Assembly: GCA_032717465.1 (NCBI GenBank)
Contig: CM064683.1
Coordinates: 40,382,497-40,446,496 of the forward strand
Origin: Coenobita brevimanus
Lineage: Eukaryota; Arthropoda; Malacostraca; Decapoda; Coenobitidae
DNA length: 64,000 bases
Direction: 5' to 3'
The number at the start of each line of letters is the position of its first letter. The stretch's first letter is position 1. Positions 22,291-34,823 of the stretch are shown here, piece after piece. The notes below the pieces were generated by a model that saw nothing but the letters and a program-made list of their open reading frames with translations, was not told the origin of the DNA and searched no databases. Both the position numbers and the translations under genes were made by a program.

Positions 22291-22384
<94 letters not shown>

Positions 22385-22500
22385 CCGGAGGGGGGTAAGA
22401 GTGTGGTGGTAGCTGAGAGTGAGAGAGGGAAGGAAAGAAAATGAGAAGGAGCAAAAGGGTGTGAGGCGAGAGGGGAGAGAAAAGTGTGTTTGTGGCAGAG

Positions 22501-22580
<80 letters not shown>

Positions 22581-22625
22581 GAGTATATGAGACAGGGTAT
22601 GAGGGAGACGTAAGAGGAGATAAGA

Positions 22626-22712
<87 letters not shown>
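22112..22712. repeat. Clustered (GT)n/(GA)n microsatellites
   Basis: Four GA tracts (22150-22197, 22299-22382, 22504-22563 and 22663-22710), two directly preceded by (GT)n (22112-22149 and 22627-22662). The segments between them resemble each other (GGCGAGGGAGGCG, AGAAAGTGTG, GTGAGACAGGGTRYG) and continue to about 22960, so the cluster is an expanded tandem unit of about 180-200 bp that carries its own microsatellites. Confidence 0.85.
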
Positions 22713-23063
22713 TCAGGGTGTGAGACAGGGGGCGAGGGAGGCGGAGTAGAGGTAAGAATGTAGTAGTGGATGAGAGGCGAAAAAACGGGGAGAGCGAGAG
22801 AGAAAAAAGAAAAAGTGAAAGAATATGTGCGAGGCGGAAAGAGAGAAAACAGTGTGGTGGTGGCTGAGAGGGAAAAAGAGAGAAGGAGAGAAAGTGAGGA
22901 AGAGGGAAGGAGTGCAATGGTGTGTGTGAGACAGGGTGCGGGGGAGGCGTGAGAGCAGATGAGAGCGTGGTTGTGACTGGAGTGCTATTACCATTATGGC
23001 TCTGGCATGTAAGTCTCCTTCAGTTTAACTCACTCTCATTTGCAGACGAAAGTGGCCAAATCT

Positions 23064-23296
23064 TTAGGTATTGCAAGAATGTAAATATAGGTATTGCAAG
23101 AATGTAAATATAGGTATTGAAAATGTTAATACAGGTATTGCAGGAATGTAAGTATATGTAGTGTAAGAATGTAAATATAAGTACTGCGAGAATGTAAATA
23201 CAGGTACTGCAAGAATGTAAATATAAGTAGTGTGAGGATGTAAATATAAGTAGTGTGAGGATGTAAATATGGATATCACAGGAATGTAAATATAGT
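23064..23296 (+). repeat. 23-bp minisatellite, about 10 copies
   Basis: Units of GCAAGAATGTAAATATAGGT plus ATT, with drift at the GCAAG and GGTATT positions. Minus-strand open frames with YLHS repeats are incidental. Confidence 0.92.
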
Positions 23297-23910
23297 GCTG
23301 CCAAGGGACTGAGTAGGGAACCTTTTGATCCAGACAGTGCGTGGAACTATCTAAACTGTGTGTATTTCTGTGACTCACATCCCGATCCTGGATCAAGTCC
23401 CTGTTGCAAAGAGCTGCGTTTGTCTGTCCCCACCACCTGCATAACTGCATTACCTGGGCCACAGGATGTGCGTATCACCTTTAGGAATCCAGGTGTCCTA
23501 TTCGTAAACTCTCTTAGGGTCTTTTCACCCAATCAGAAGGCACCTGTGATGTCTATGCAGGCTACTCACCGCTTCTGAGGCATAGTGACGAATCAGGCTA
23601 CAAATAGTGGAATACAAAAATGGGGGGAGGGGTGCAACTGTACTACTGCTGATCGCTTCTGCATAATAATTTTTCCATGCATTTTCTGTTTTTGTACTCC
23701 AGCACCACACGTGCCCACTGATCCTGTGCAAGAGCCTTCAAGCCTAAGTCATGTGTAATTTTGCCCTCATTCATACACCTATCACACTTCACACTCAAAT
23801 CAGAGTGAATAAGCGAAAGCAAATGAAAACCACAACGGTCTACAATAATACCTAACTGATATGGCGGCTTGTAACTCTGTGCATTGGTTAGGGCCCTTTA
23901 TAAACTGTTT
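23297..23910. other. No supported feature
   Basis: Unique-looking sequence without recognisable genes or repeats. Confidence 0.45.
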
Positions 23911-24090
23911 CTATCTATCTATCTATTGCCAGACGCCTCAATCCCTTTTGGGGTGGCCACAAACAAATCGCCTCCAAGTCGCCCTGTCCCCCGCCATTTC
24001 ACTGCCCTGCTCCCAACTCACACCCCCCTCTCTCATATACCTCTCCACCCCATCCCTCCATCTCATCCTCGGCCTCCCCCTCCCTCTTTA
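23911..24090 (-). mobile_element. LINE 3' end, 5'-truncated copy 1
   Basis: On the minus strand the segment matches the 3' untranslated ends at 24820-24990 and 44380-44560: GATTTGTTTGTGGCCACC, then GGGATTGAGGCGTCTGGCAA, then an (ATAG)n tail (23911-23927 on the plus strand). Only about 180 bp remain, a typical 5' truncation after target-primed reverse transcription. Confidence 0.85.
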
Positions 24091-24420
24091 AAGTCACCTA
24101 ACTTAATATAACCTCACTCAGCCTAACCTAACCTACCTTAGTCAAACCTAAATCTTACCTTACCTATCGCATTATATCTGGACTTCGCCTAAAGTAACCT
24201 AATCTATCATTTACCCTGATTCCTGTTACCTTATTGAACACGTCGAACCTAACCTAACCGAACCTAACCCAACTTTAATTTTCCTTACCTTACCTCACTT
24301 TATTGTACCTTACCTTACCTTGCCATACCTTACCTTACCTAACTTACTGTACCTTACCTTAATTATTTGTACCCCACCCATCTCCTTACCTTATCTTACT
24401 TTACCTTACCGTGTTGTACA
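24091..24420 (+). repeat. Degenerate ACCTA/ACCTT pentanucleotide array
   Basis: Loose repeats of CCTAA, ACCTA and TTACC over 320 bp, wedged between two copies of the same LINE end. CCTAACCTAACC stretches match the arthropod telomeric pentamer (TTAGG), but most units are ACCTT. Confidence 0.75.
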
Positions 24421-24514
24421 GTCACCCTAAGAAGTGACCGCAGAGTATCCAGAATACATACTGTACATTTCCTCATATATTTACAAGGTGAAACCTGTTA
24501 TGTAAAACTGTTAC

Positions 24515-24995
24515 ATAAAAGTGAAAAAGTTATTACATGACAGTATTGTGACACCAACGCTAACGTATGGAAGTGAAGCTTGGACCTTGCTGGAGGGACA
24601 CAATTCAAGAGTGAGGGCAGTGGAAATGAGTTATTTGAGAGGAGCATGTGGAATCACATGCAGAGACAGACTGACAAATGAGGAAGTGAATGAGCGTTGC
24701 GGTGTGGATGTAGATGTGATAGGAAGCTTTAGAAGAAACACACTGAGGTGGTTTGGCCATGTGGAAAGGAGAGAGAGTGAGAGACTGACGAAGAGAGTGT
24801 GAGTGAGGTGGAGTGGGGGAGAGGGAGGGGGAGGCCGAAGATAAGATGGAAGGATGGAGTGGAGAGGTATATGAAAGAGGAGGGTGTGAGCTGGGAGCAG
24901 GGCAGTGAAATGGCGGGGGACAGGGTGACATGGTGGCGATTTGTTTGTGGTCACCCCTTACGGGATTAAGGCGTCTGGCAATAGTTACATAGATA
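24515..24995 (+). mobile_element. LINE 3' end with RT C-terminus, copy 2
   Basis: The frame opening at 24521 encodes the C-terminal part of a non-LTR reverse transcriptase: PTLTYGSEAWTL, RVRAVEMSYLRGACGI, DRLTNEEV and LRWFGHVERR, a signature I know from the region after the RT domain in many arthropod LINE polyproteins. Coding breaks near 24800 at RLTKRV, after which a purine-rich tail and the end GGCGTCTGGCAATAG follow, with a decayed TAGATAG-type tail. The domain upstream of PTLTYG is missing, so this copy is 5'-truncated and inactive. Confidence 0.88.
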
Positions 24996-26364
24996 GTTAC
25001 ATAAAGAAATGAATAAAAGCCAAAGTACCGGTATACCTCAAAACTGTAGGAAGCAATTTGTTACTTATGATAATATGAAATCCTAAAAGGAACTAATTGA
25101 AATTTCAGAACTATAGCTCAGAGACAGTCAGGAATAATTTGCAAAGTTCAAATACAGCATGGTAACAAGCTATAATTTTTTGTAGTAAGACTGAGGAGAA
25201 AAGAGCTTCAAAAAACAGTTAAAATCAGTTAGTAATTGTTATATATATAACAATTTCCGTTACAATACTAGAAAGTAATAAAGAGTCATTTATTTCCGTT
25301 TTTCTTTCTTCACGGACGACGACAGAAAGCGCGAAAGTGGCGCTAAGGCTATTTTAAATGGTTCGATCAACAAGCACGAAAGGAGACAACTTTTTCCTCA
25401 AAGACATGCAGTTATTACACCGCATTTGGCCTTTTTTCCACGAAGAAAAATCTCTGCAAGATTTAATATAAGCCAGAGGACTATCAGTGAATGAAATATA
25501 AAGAAAGAACCTCGAAAATTTGCCGAGAGTCGGAGCTGCTTGGAGAATGCCACCTTGTCATAACCTAGTATCGTTAGTGCATAAATGATTGGCAAGAGCA
25601 ATAAAATGCAGAGGTTCATAAATAAATCATTGATTTCAGAACTTCCAAATCAGCATTTTCGGTAAAGCAGAACATAGAGGTATATTTAAAACTTCAGATG
25701 CTACAGATTAAAAGCAAGAACAAAAGTGTGGGCGTGTGCATGACAAGTGTTTGTAAGCTCATGTTTTAGTCCTCTCTGTTGCCTAGAATAAGAGAAAAAA
25801 GTAAAGTCTGTCATACTTCCTGATAGCTGAAATAATTCTGCATTAGTTAGGAATAAAGTAGTTAATTATAATTATGATAAACGAGGGGAAGATAGGGAAC
25901 AAAATGCAGTAAGTCTAGCTGCTACAGAAGTTACGGTATTCTTATTGGAATAATTTCATTGTTGTGACATCCTTATTGTTTCTATATCATCACCATAGAA
26001 TTTGATAATAAGATTGTGTATTGCTGTCACAAGAATTTTCCTTGACTGGTCTTCGAAACGAGAGCGTCCGTATCTGGAATCCTGGTAAGCACATACATTA
26101 GGAACATGGGATTACACTGCACTCCGTGCACGGACTTTTACATTACACATTCCTTCAAATCGGGAAATATATCTATGGGTTACTGTGCTACAACGCTTTC
26201 TCATGTTATTTATTTTACATGGTTCTTAGCGTGATATTCTATATAATTTATTTGATATGACGTGAAGGTACAGAATTTTTACCGTATATTCACTAAGTTT
26301 TGTTTGAACGTATGGTAGTGCAGAGTGACCGAAGCAATCTGAAACTGCTGTCACTTCTGGTGAC
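24996..26364. other. No supported gene
   Basis: AT-rich sequence of 1.4 kb with no coding frame of note or recognised repeat. Confidence 0.45.
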
Positions 26365-26535
26365 TGTACCTTACCTTGCCCTACCTTGCCTTACTTTTCC
26401 CCTATCCTTACCTCTGCCCATACCTTACCTTACCTTACCTTACCTTAACATTCCTCTAGCCTTATTTACGTTTCCATACCTTATCTTACGTTACGTTTCC
26501 GCACCTTACCTTTCCTTTCCGCACCTGACCTAACT
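26365..26535 (+). repeat. ACCTT/ACCTA degenerate pentanucleotide repeat
   Basis: TTACC, ACCTT and CCTTAC units, best preserved at 26420-26448, ending CACCTGACCTAACTAGG. Same kind as 24091-24420. Confidence 0.8.
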
Positions 26536-28049
26536 AGGATAGCCCTCGTACCCTAACCGCGCTGATGTCTGCCTTCGTGACGGGCATGTAATTGTCTCTG
26601 CTTTATGCGGGGTGGAGGTGGTGTGGAATCAAAAGCCTGTGCTGAAGTTACCTTATATCTGGGTTCACCTTAACAATGCACCTTTCTAATGAAGTTGTTC
26701 AAAAACTTTGCTGCGTACGTTGTGAGAATTACACCCAGACAACAGCACTCTGGAATTTACTTTAAGAAAACTAGCACATAAGCCCGTCTCTGGTTATACC
26801 GCCAAAGGTTCATCCCTCCAACCGCCAGTCCCCCCCTCCCCCAATCGTTCTGCATCGACAGATTTTTTTTGTCATGAACATGTTATTCTCGTGGAACTAT
26901 TTACAATATAGACTAGTTACCCTCATGGACCCATTTTCTCTCATGAACAGACATTCCTTATGACTTTTTTTTTTTTTTCTATATTCCCATGGAGCTAACT
27001 TCCCTACGAACCTTTTCTCCCCACGGGCGTATTGTCACCGTGGACCTATTTTTCCGCCAAAAACCTATTGTCCACCGTGTATTATCCACCACTGACTTTA
27101 GGATCATGATCACGGACGTAAAGCTTTCAAGCAATTTTAAACCTTTACGCCATTATTTTTCTTTTTTATTTCTAACTAACGACTGGCGATTCAATGCACC
27201 TAAAGAAACCTCCCAACAAACGAACTATCTCCTGTAAATTACATAATCAGGATCCAGCCAGAATATATACCCATATTGCTTAACTTGTACCACCAATAAA
27301 GTGCGCTTTGTGAGCTCGTGACGAGCGAGGAAGCACCATATTATCACAATATCTCTGATATAAAATCATAGTCGGAATCTCCAATATCTTATTGCTAGAA
27401 TTAATGCTAAAAAAAACACAGTGTTACGACGGAAAGAAACTTAAAATATGATTTCGCAGTTGAGGCATTCACCGATAAGAGTCGAACACTTCCTTGGAAA
27501 ACTTGAGATTCCAAGGGGTTCCTGCGCCTTTATTGGTAATTTTTTAGTTGATAACAAACTTTACTGAATGAATAATTATCAAATGCAGAAAGAATATCAA
27601 CTCTACTTCATATGGGAGTAAAGTTATTAGCTTCTGCTTAACGTGACGATCGGGCAGAGTCTGGCAGCGTATTTCCAAACTTAACAGTGTAAACATAGCT
27701 CTCTCACTCGTAATCACAGTGGAAATATTCATGTAAGTCATCGTCACATTTCCTTTTTTTTTTTCTTTTTCTTTTTTTAAGCTGCACTGGGGCTGTTTCT
27801 GCTGAATATAATAGTCAGGAGTTACTGAAGATAAAATAGCTAACTTTAGTTCGATCTTACTATCAGTGATTTAAATCTATGTCAAGTAAAACCTCTCTGG
27901 ATTAGAAATATTTTGGAGATAGTGTCGGCAACTGCGATGAATCGTATTTATAGCAGCTCAGCGACCATCAGTAGAAAGTATTATCTTCCATTCCTTTAAG
28001 CTGTCGTCTTCTTCCACTTATTTCGAAAGTCTTGTGTTCCATACAGTCA

Positions 28050-28050
<1 letters not shown>
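26536..28050. other. No supported gene
   Basis: Mixed AT-rich DNA. 26880-27080 contains loosely repeated phrases around ATGAAC/TGGACCTATT. An 82-codon frame at 26989 has no recognisable domain. Confidence 0.45.

Positions 28051-28092
<42 letters not shown>
28051..28092. repeat. (GA)n microsatellite
   Basis: About 40 bp of GA. Confidence 0.95.
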
Positions 28093-28094
<2 letters not shown>

Positions 28095-28267
28095 GCGAGC
28101 ACAGTTATCGTGACGTAACAAGAAATACAGTATAATCAAGCCCAGGTGTATCAATCATTGGCCGAATTACGAACGTATGATGGAACTTCGTCGATATATT
28201 TGCTTTCGTTATCGCCCTCCTGCAGTTCATCATCCTCTTGTCTGATAATAAGGAATTGCAACCAAGG

Positions 28268-28465
28268 CAGTTGAGCCGCTCGGTTATGTTGGTGCCATCA
28301 TGTGGAGGCGTCCCTGTCCAGCACCACCATCGTTACAACAGAGTGGAAGAGCGATGAATACGATACCAAAATTCCCATCATCAGCTCCCTACAACACCCG
28401 GGATCGAACCCACGACCACTCCGTTCTCAGTCCAAAGCTCTATCCACTTCAACACCGCCTCCCAC
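28268..28465 (-). mobile_element. tRNA-derived SINE, family B, full-length-like copy
   Basis: On the minus strand the head reads TGTTGAAGTGGATAGAG (A box, about 28441-28457) and GGGTTCGATCCCGG (near-perfect B box, 28398-28411), 40-50 nt apart, followed by a body ending near CCGAGCGGCTCAACTGCC. Its 3' part recurs at about 36233-36285 and 42460-42505 on the same strand (shared GGTGCCATCRTGTGRAGGCR on the plus strand). Well-preserved boxes suggest the youngest SINE in the window. Confidence 0.8.
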
Positions 28466-28496
28466 AGAATGATATATGTGGCCTTATGCTTATATC

Positions 28497-28620
28497 TTAG
28501 CACCTTCAGTCCGATGAGTTTTGCTCTTCTTGATATCGCCAGCCGATTTTTTTTCAGTTTAGGGCGGAGCTCTCGTGTTGAAATTGCTGCATAAAGCTGT
28601 ATCTGCCTCCTTGACTTCTA
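28497..28620 (+). repeat. Dispersed AACCCCTTCA repeat, copy
   Basis: Opens AGCACCTTCAGTCCGATGAG and contains a later CAGCCGATTTTTTTTCAGTT block matching the CAGACGATTTTTTAAGTCTT block of the copy at 40.4 kb. 3' end decayed. Confidence 0.55.
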
Positions 28621-29330
28621 AAAATCCCTCTTATACTTAATAATATAGTCTGGATATATCAGGAAGATAATGACAAGGAAAGTGTCATCAGAGGTAAGAG
28701 GTTTAATCTGCGTGTGCATTAAGTGGTCTTCAAGCCTGTGGGTGTAAAGGCAAGAACGTGCCAGTCAGCGTGAAGGCCGTGTATGTGTGTAATGCCCATG
28801 AGGTGATGCAGGTTATCCAGTCACGTAACGTCATCAAGGGAAACACACTGGTCATCTAACCTTAAATATATTGCACTATGATATTCTAGCCTCACCACCC
28901 AGTATCTCTGAAGAGGTTACACGGACTAGCTATTTTTTTTTTTTTTTTTACCCGCCAGAAGTAACTCAAAATCCCCCACGTCCCACCCACCCACCCCAAA
29001 AAAACTAAGTTTCTCTTCCCCTATTCAGGTGGCAAATGAGGCTTCGTATCAACTCTGAGCGATTTATTTTGCTTGCTAGACCTTAACATTCATTTGTAGT
29101 TATATCATTTTCTTACCGAGATATTTTACATCAATAGCATGCTGAGCGATACTGGGGTCTAGTATGCAGAATAAATCAGTAAGGAAATGTTGCTACGAAG
29201 CCTCCCATGCCACATAGATAACGGGCTTCTCTTATATCACATCATCACTACTAACCATCCCCATCCCCTCTTTCTCCTACGTTTCCATTTTTCCTTCCGT
29301 CTTTGGTTTCCTTTCCTCATTCTCTTACCA
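28621..29330. other. No supported gene
   Basis: Unique-looking sequence with poly(T) at 28932-28949 and a short (CT)n at 29337-29360 just beyond. Confidence 0.45.
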
Positions 29331-29479
29331 TTATTTTCTCTCTCTCTCTCTCTCTCTCTCTGAATGGACGACAAAGGCGCTTGTGCTGGTGGTAATGAGG
29401 TGCATGGGTGGAGAGGCTGGCTATCACTGGCCAAACTTAACTGGATTTACGATGTTGACTCAGGACACATTAAAGGCAT

Positions 29480-29867
29480 TTTATCTGGAAAACACTAAGA
29501 GCTTCGTCTGCCTTCTTCTCTACTCCCCTCCATTCCTTCTACCTCCTCCAGTCTTCCCATCATTTCCCTTTCCTCTTCCTTACATCTCCCTCTCCATGTC
29601 TCATCTTCTGTCTTACCTATTTCTCCCTTTGTTCATTTTCTTTTTCTCCTTCTCTCCCATCTTTTACATGTATTCTTTCCATCTTTATTTTTCTTTCCTC
29701 CACTCTTCATCACCATGTTTGATTCCCTTCTTTATCCTACTTCTCCTCTCCTCCTTCTTCTGTTCGCCATACGTCCTCATTTCTGTTAAGCTTTCTTTCT
29801 CTCCCTCCCTCTCTCTCTGTCTCTGTGTCTGTCTGTCTCTTTCTCTGTCTGTCTCTCTTTCTCTGTC

Positions 29868-29945
<78 letters not shown>

Positions 29946-29947
29946 AG

Positions 29948-30017
<70 letters not shown>
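29480..30017. repeat. Polypyrimidine block, (CTGT)n and (CA)n
   Basis: C/T-rich from about 29510, then (CTGT)n at 29816-29925, (CT)n at 29925-29945 and (CA)n at 29949-30016. A 252-codon frame through it is compositional. Confidence 0.9.
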
Positions 30018-30289
30018 TCCTGCAACACCTCTCTATCTTTATTTACGTACTCTCCTCTCAATGGATCGGATTCTATTTGTGTTTGTATTTTTCTTCAGAC
30101 GTCTTCCACAGCGATGCATTATACATATTAAACCTCTGTAACCATTTGTATGTGTTTAATGCAAAATGTGTAGTTTCTGGAGTGATAAAAATAACATAGC
30201 AGAGAATGGTAAGGTGCAAAAACCATAATAAATTGCTTAGGAAGAGGTATCACGAACCCTCCCAGGCCACGTACAGTAGAATACGGCCC

Positions 30290-31012
30290 AATACCTCTGA
30301 TGGCTTCAGTCTCTCATCATCCTTTCCTCTGTTTCTTATCACTCCGTTTTCCCATTCCTTCTAGCCCTTCCATTTCATCACCTCTCTGCCATGCCCTTAT
30401 ATCTTCCATCCTATCCACTCATTTTTTTTTCTCCTGACCTACCCATTTTCCTCTCTCTCCGTTTCCTCCTGGATCCTCTCCCGTTTCTTTTCTCCCATAA
30501 ACTATCAATCGTTCCTTGCCTATCTATCCTCTCTCCCCCCCAGCGCTTCTTCATTTCTACCCTTCTCGCAAACTCAATATTGCTCTTCTCATTCTTCCAA
30601 TTACATCCCCATCTCTTTCCCAGCTTTCTTCTTTAATTCTCTTTTCCACTCTCTCATTCCTTTCAATTCCTTAGTTTCATTGTATCCTACTCACCCATCT
30701 TCCGACAATTCCCTATCTACTTTCCCTCTCTTTCCCCCTTTTCCCTCATCCTCCCTCCACTCACTCTCCCTTCTCTTCCTCCTTTTCTTTCCTCACCCTT
30801 CCTCCTCTCATCCTCTCGAATTTCCTCTCCAGTTTCTCTTTCCACACATCCTTTTCCACTCTCCCCTGATCTTCTCTCCTTCTCTCCCACTTCCTCTCCT
30901 TCCCACAACCACCCCTCCACTCGACCCCACTGGCCACCTCTTCACCTTCCCTCTCTACCCAGTGTTTACCTTGCTATCACCTCACCTCCTTACATTACAG
31001 TCATCATTCCTT

Positions 31013-31046
<34 letters not shown>
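30290..31046. repeat. Polypyrimidine block
   Basis: About 750 bp of C/T-rich plus strand ending in (CT)n at 31015-31046. No period, no gene. Confidence 0.8.
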
Positions 31047-31048
<2 letters not shown>

Positions 31049-31432
31049 AGCATCCTGGCCTCCCAGTTATAAACACCATCAGTACCCTCGTCCATCATCT
31101 CTGCATTATCTTCCATTCATCCGTTAAAAATCTTTAAAATATAAACATTCAAAGAAGAAAAAGAAGAACAAGAACAGAATAACAACAAGAACAACAACAA
31201 GAAAAAAAAAGGAAAGAAGGAAAAATTAAGATGAAAAAGCATTAAGATTAAAAAAGAACAACAAGAACAGCAGCAATAAAGAGGAGAAAGGCCTGTGCAA
31301 GGCAATCAGAATGCTGGAGACAGGATATTGTGTACAAAGTTTTAAAAAGGAGAGGACAAAATGCAAAAGATTATAAGAAATTAAAAAATGAGTGTGATGT
31401 GAAAGGGGCAACTCTTACTGGTTTCACACCCA

Positions 31433-31436
<4 letters not shown>
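31047..31436. other. A-rich purine stretch, no gene
   Basis: AAGAAG, AACAAC and AAGAAC trinucleotide-like sequence at 31150-31275 inside otherwise ordinary DNA. Confidence 0.6.

Positions 31437-31482
<46 letters not shown>
31437..31482. repeat. (CT)n microsatellite
   Basis: 46 bp of CT repeat. Confidence 0.96.
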
Positions 31483-31486
<4 letters not shown>

Positions 31487-31767
31487 GCTAAGGATCTGTG
31501 ACCTCATTCATAAAGTTTCTTAAGCCTGGGTATGTCCATACGGGTATGATTGTTTCTTAATACTCTTATATACTTCCCTTTCATATATCAAACACTCCAC
31601 ATCTGCACTAGAATGCATAATCATGTGAAAATGAAAGAAAAGCATTCGGGAGCCGAATGCTAAACGCCCGCCAGAATATGCTGCTTCCAAGTCCAAGATT
31701 TTGGCCATATTTTTATGCCCTAAAGGTTTCATGTTGATCGCTCAAGCCTTTCATGAGATATTATGGG

Positions 31768-32480
<713 letters not shown>

Positions 32481-32559
32481 CCTTAGTCATCATCTGTTGG
32501 TCAGTCCTGGTCCGAAGCTTCTTGCTTGTATTTTTAGTTAGTTGTTTTCCGGGTAGGGG

Positions 32560-32710
32560 AGCAAGCTCTACGCCAACTCACTTGTTGACACGTAGCAAAC
32601 ACGTGTTGATTGGTTATATGGTTACCACCCAGCGTTGTAAATGATTATTTGGTTTACAGGAAATCATTTGGGTTGCCACTCAGTGCAAAGCTACCCTAAT
32701 ATAGAGCTGA
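32560..32710 (+). repeat. Dispersed repeat, copy 2
   Basis: ATATGGTTACCACCCAGCGT and following sequence align with 3508-3592. It lies directly upstream (minus-strand sense) of the LINE endonuclease fragment, so it might be part of a LINE leader. A small near-palindrome, ACACGTAGCAAACACGTGTT, precedes it. Confidence 0.6.
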
Positions 32711-33192
32711 CAATTTATTTTCCTTTTCTTACTCTGTACTTTGAGAGAACGAAAAAGGGCTTATTTTACGGCTGAATGTGAAGGATCATGAAAGGTAGAT
32801 GGGCATGGAATAATGAAAGTGAAAGGCATTTTGACACAAGGAGAGGGAGAGACAATTTTTGAGAGAAAAGAGTGATGCAGGCACGACATGACGAGATGAG
32901 ATACTTTCTGAGATTATGAAAGAGACACGTAAGCATGACATGACGATAGGAGAGATTGCTTTGAGATGATGTAAGCGATGGGTGAGAGCATGACAATATA
33001 TAATTAAGATATGTTCTGGCATGATGAATGTAATGTATCGCCATGTCTTGTGATGTTTTGCGAAGGGTGATATAAGGGCTGGGAATTTTATAAACATCAA
33101 CATCCATCTAAAGGCCTCTCCCAGCTTCCTTCATGACTTGCAAGATTAAGGCAGTCTCTGCCCTGTTACTCCTATGTGTTTCTCTATCTCGT
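32711..33192. other. No supported gene
   Basis: Purine-rich plus strand with repeated GACATGACGA/GCATGACA phrases at 32880-33010; no gene. Confidence 0.45.
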
Positions 33193-33443
33193 GTAATTCA
33201 CAGGGTCGGTCAGGATCACTTGATGGTCGCGATCGTCAGCTTTTACCCTCCCGGAAGGGAGCTGAGAGCTCATATAGTCCGATCTAAGGGCAAGGCTGTG
33301 ACCTTCACACACGCACACACCCGTCCCCTTGCTCAAGGGGGACAGTAACCACCCACTTCGTCAGTGAAACTTTCCGCAACCTGAGCGAGGCGCGAACTCC
33401 CGTCCACCAGTTGGCAAGCGAGAGCGTTACTACTGCACCAGCG

Positions 33444-33484
<41 letters not shown>
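33193..33484 (-). mobile_element. tRNA-derived SINE, family A, copy 2, with (CA)n at its 5' side
   Basis: Minus-strand copy of the element at 13426-13657: A box TGGTGCAGTAG, B box GAGTTCGCGCC, the block GACGAAGTGGGTGGTTACTG, and the end GTGAATTAC at 33193. It carries a roughly 13-bp insertion in the middle of the body relative to copy 1. (CA)n on the same strand (33448-33484 on the plus strand as GT) touches the 5' end exactly as in copy 1. Confidence 0.82.
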
Positions 33485-33486
<2 letters not shown>

Positions 33487-33658
33487 CATTCATAAGAGGC
33501 GATAATCGATAACAGCTAATAACCAAATATATGTTCCTCAGCATAGAACAATCAGTATTACATTTCACACAGGTGTGTTGAGAGAATTCGATATGACGTC
33601 GACCAACACCGAGTCTCACTTGACGGATTCGCTAAGAATATCAGGGGATTAGGATGCT

Positions 33659-33701
33659 ATTGATGATGATGATGATATGATGATGATGATGATGATGATA
33701 A
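33659..33701. repeat. (GAT)n microsatellite
   Basis: Short ATG/GAT trinucleotide repeat with one interruption. Confidence 0.9.
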
Positions 33702-33777
33702 GCAGGCGTGTAATAAAAACTCGAGGATGTAAAAATGTGGGTGAGTACCTGTGGATGTGTATGTATGTATGAATATT

Positions 33778-33895
33778 AATCGCTTCAGTCTGACGTATTT
33801 TAGTTTATTCTTCATGGCACTAGACGTCTGTATAGATCTTAGGAAAGACACCTTGGAGTGAGATGGGTTAATGAAGGATGCATCTAACCCATCCA
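33778..33895 (+). repeat. Dispersed AACCCCTTCA repeat, about 118-bp copy
   Basis: Opens AATCGCTTCAGTCTGACGTA, contains CTAGACGTCTGTATAGATCT then TAGGAAAGAC, and closes GATGGGTTAATGAAGGATGC followed by ATCTAACCCATCCAATTC. The same order of blocks is found at 40425-40540 and 42163-42290. TTAACCCCTTCA at one end and TGGGTTAATGAAGG near the other are inverted, hinting at a short MITE. Confidence 0.65.
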
Positions 33896-34823
33896 ATTCG
33901 AATTGCCTGGTGGTGGCAAGAATGAAATATATAAGACGTGATGCATGTTGGTAGTTTGATGGTTTAGTCTTGCTCCCACCAGACGAAGTTCTTCAAGTTG
34001 TGGAAGAATCAGTAGTAAAGAAGGAGTTAACGGGGCTATACCTAACCACTGCGGTTCAGAGTGTCTCTCTTAAGCTAAAGAAAATTGTCTGTACATCAGT
34101 AAAATTACACCAGGCCATTGAAGAGGTAATGCTGCAACCAGGCACAAATTATATTGCAGGGCAGGGAGGTGTTGCAGTCCTGTCTATAATTTACACAGTG
34201 TTGAGTTGTTACCTTCCCGCCTTCACATCAGCTTTCACGGTTGTCTCATTGGTCATTCGTTCCGGCAATAATAATGCCGTGTTTATATTTCTAACATGTT
34301 CATTCCATTATCTTTCGTTCGTAAGTTCATATAAGTTCTTTATGTACAACATTCTTTGTGCAGTGAGTATTTTCTTTTTCTGTGCCCAGTGTTCATTGTC
34401 TGAGGGCCAATAGTTCTCTCACGTGTCACACTACTTCACATGCCACCACTTCAAAGCAAATACCATACTGAAAGCATACAAATGTTGCCCTTTTTCAGGA
34501 CTGAAGTGATGATATTAGTAGAGATATTTTTAGGACATGTTAGTCACTGCTTTAGCCAACATCAAATATCAGTCTACAGTACTCGTTGCTCATTTATAGT
34601 TCCCTCTTTTTACAGATTGTTGCTCCATTATTTTTATTCTTTTTCCCTCATCCCTTTCCCTGTTCCCCTCGTCCCAGATAAGCTCCGTCAGCGCCATGCT
34701 AACCACCTCGTGCATTCACCAGGAGGCTTTGGTCGTGTTGCCCATTATGTGGAATTGGTTGGGTCCTCCATTCAGATAGACGCAGGCCCGTCGCATTACC
34801 ATCACAGAGGGACACTCGGCCTG

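Noticed and set aside
22069..22917. 282-codon minus-strand frame with SLSL/HTHT
   Set aside because: Made almost entirely of (CT)n and (CA)n tracts.
28398..28457. Possible tRNA gene on the minus strand
   Set aside because: Good Pol III boxes, but continues into a repeated SINE body and lacks a proper acceptor stem.
33970..34413. 147-codon frame
   Set aside because: Opens at TTG, has no domain, and its second half is generic hydrophobic sequence; kept only as a note.
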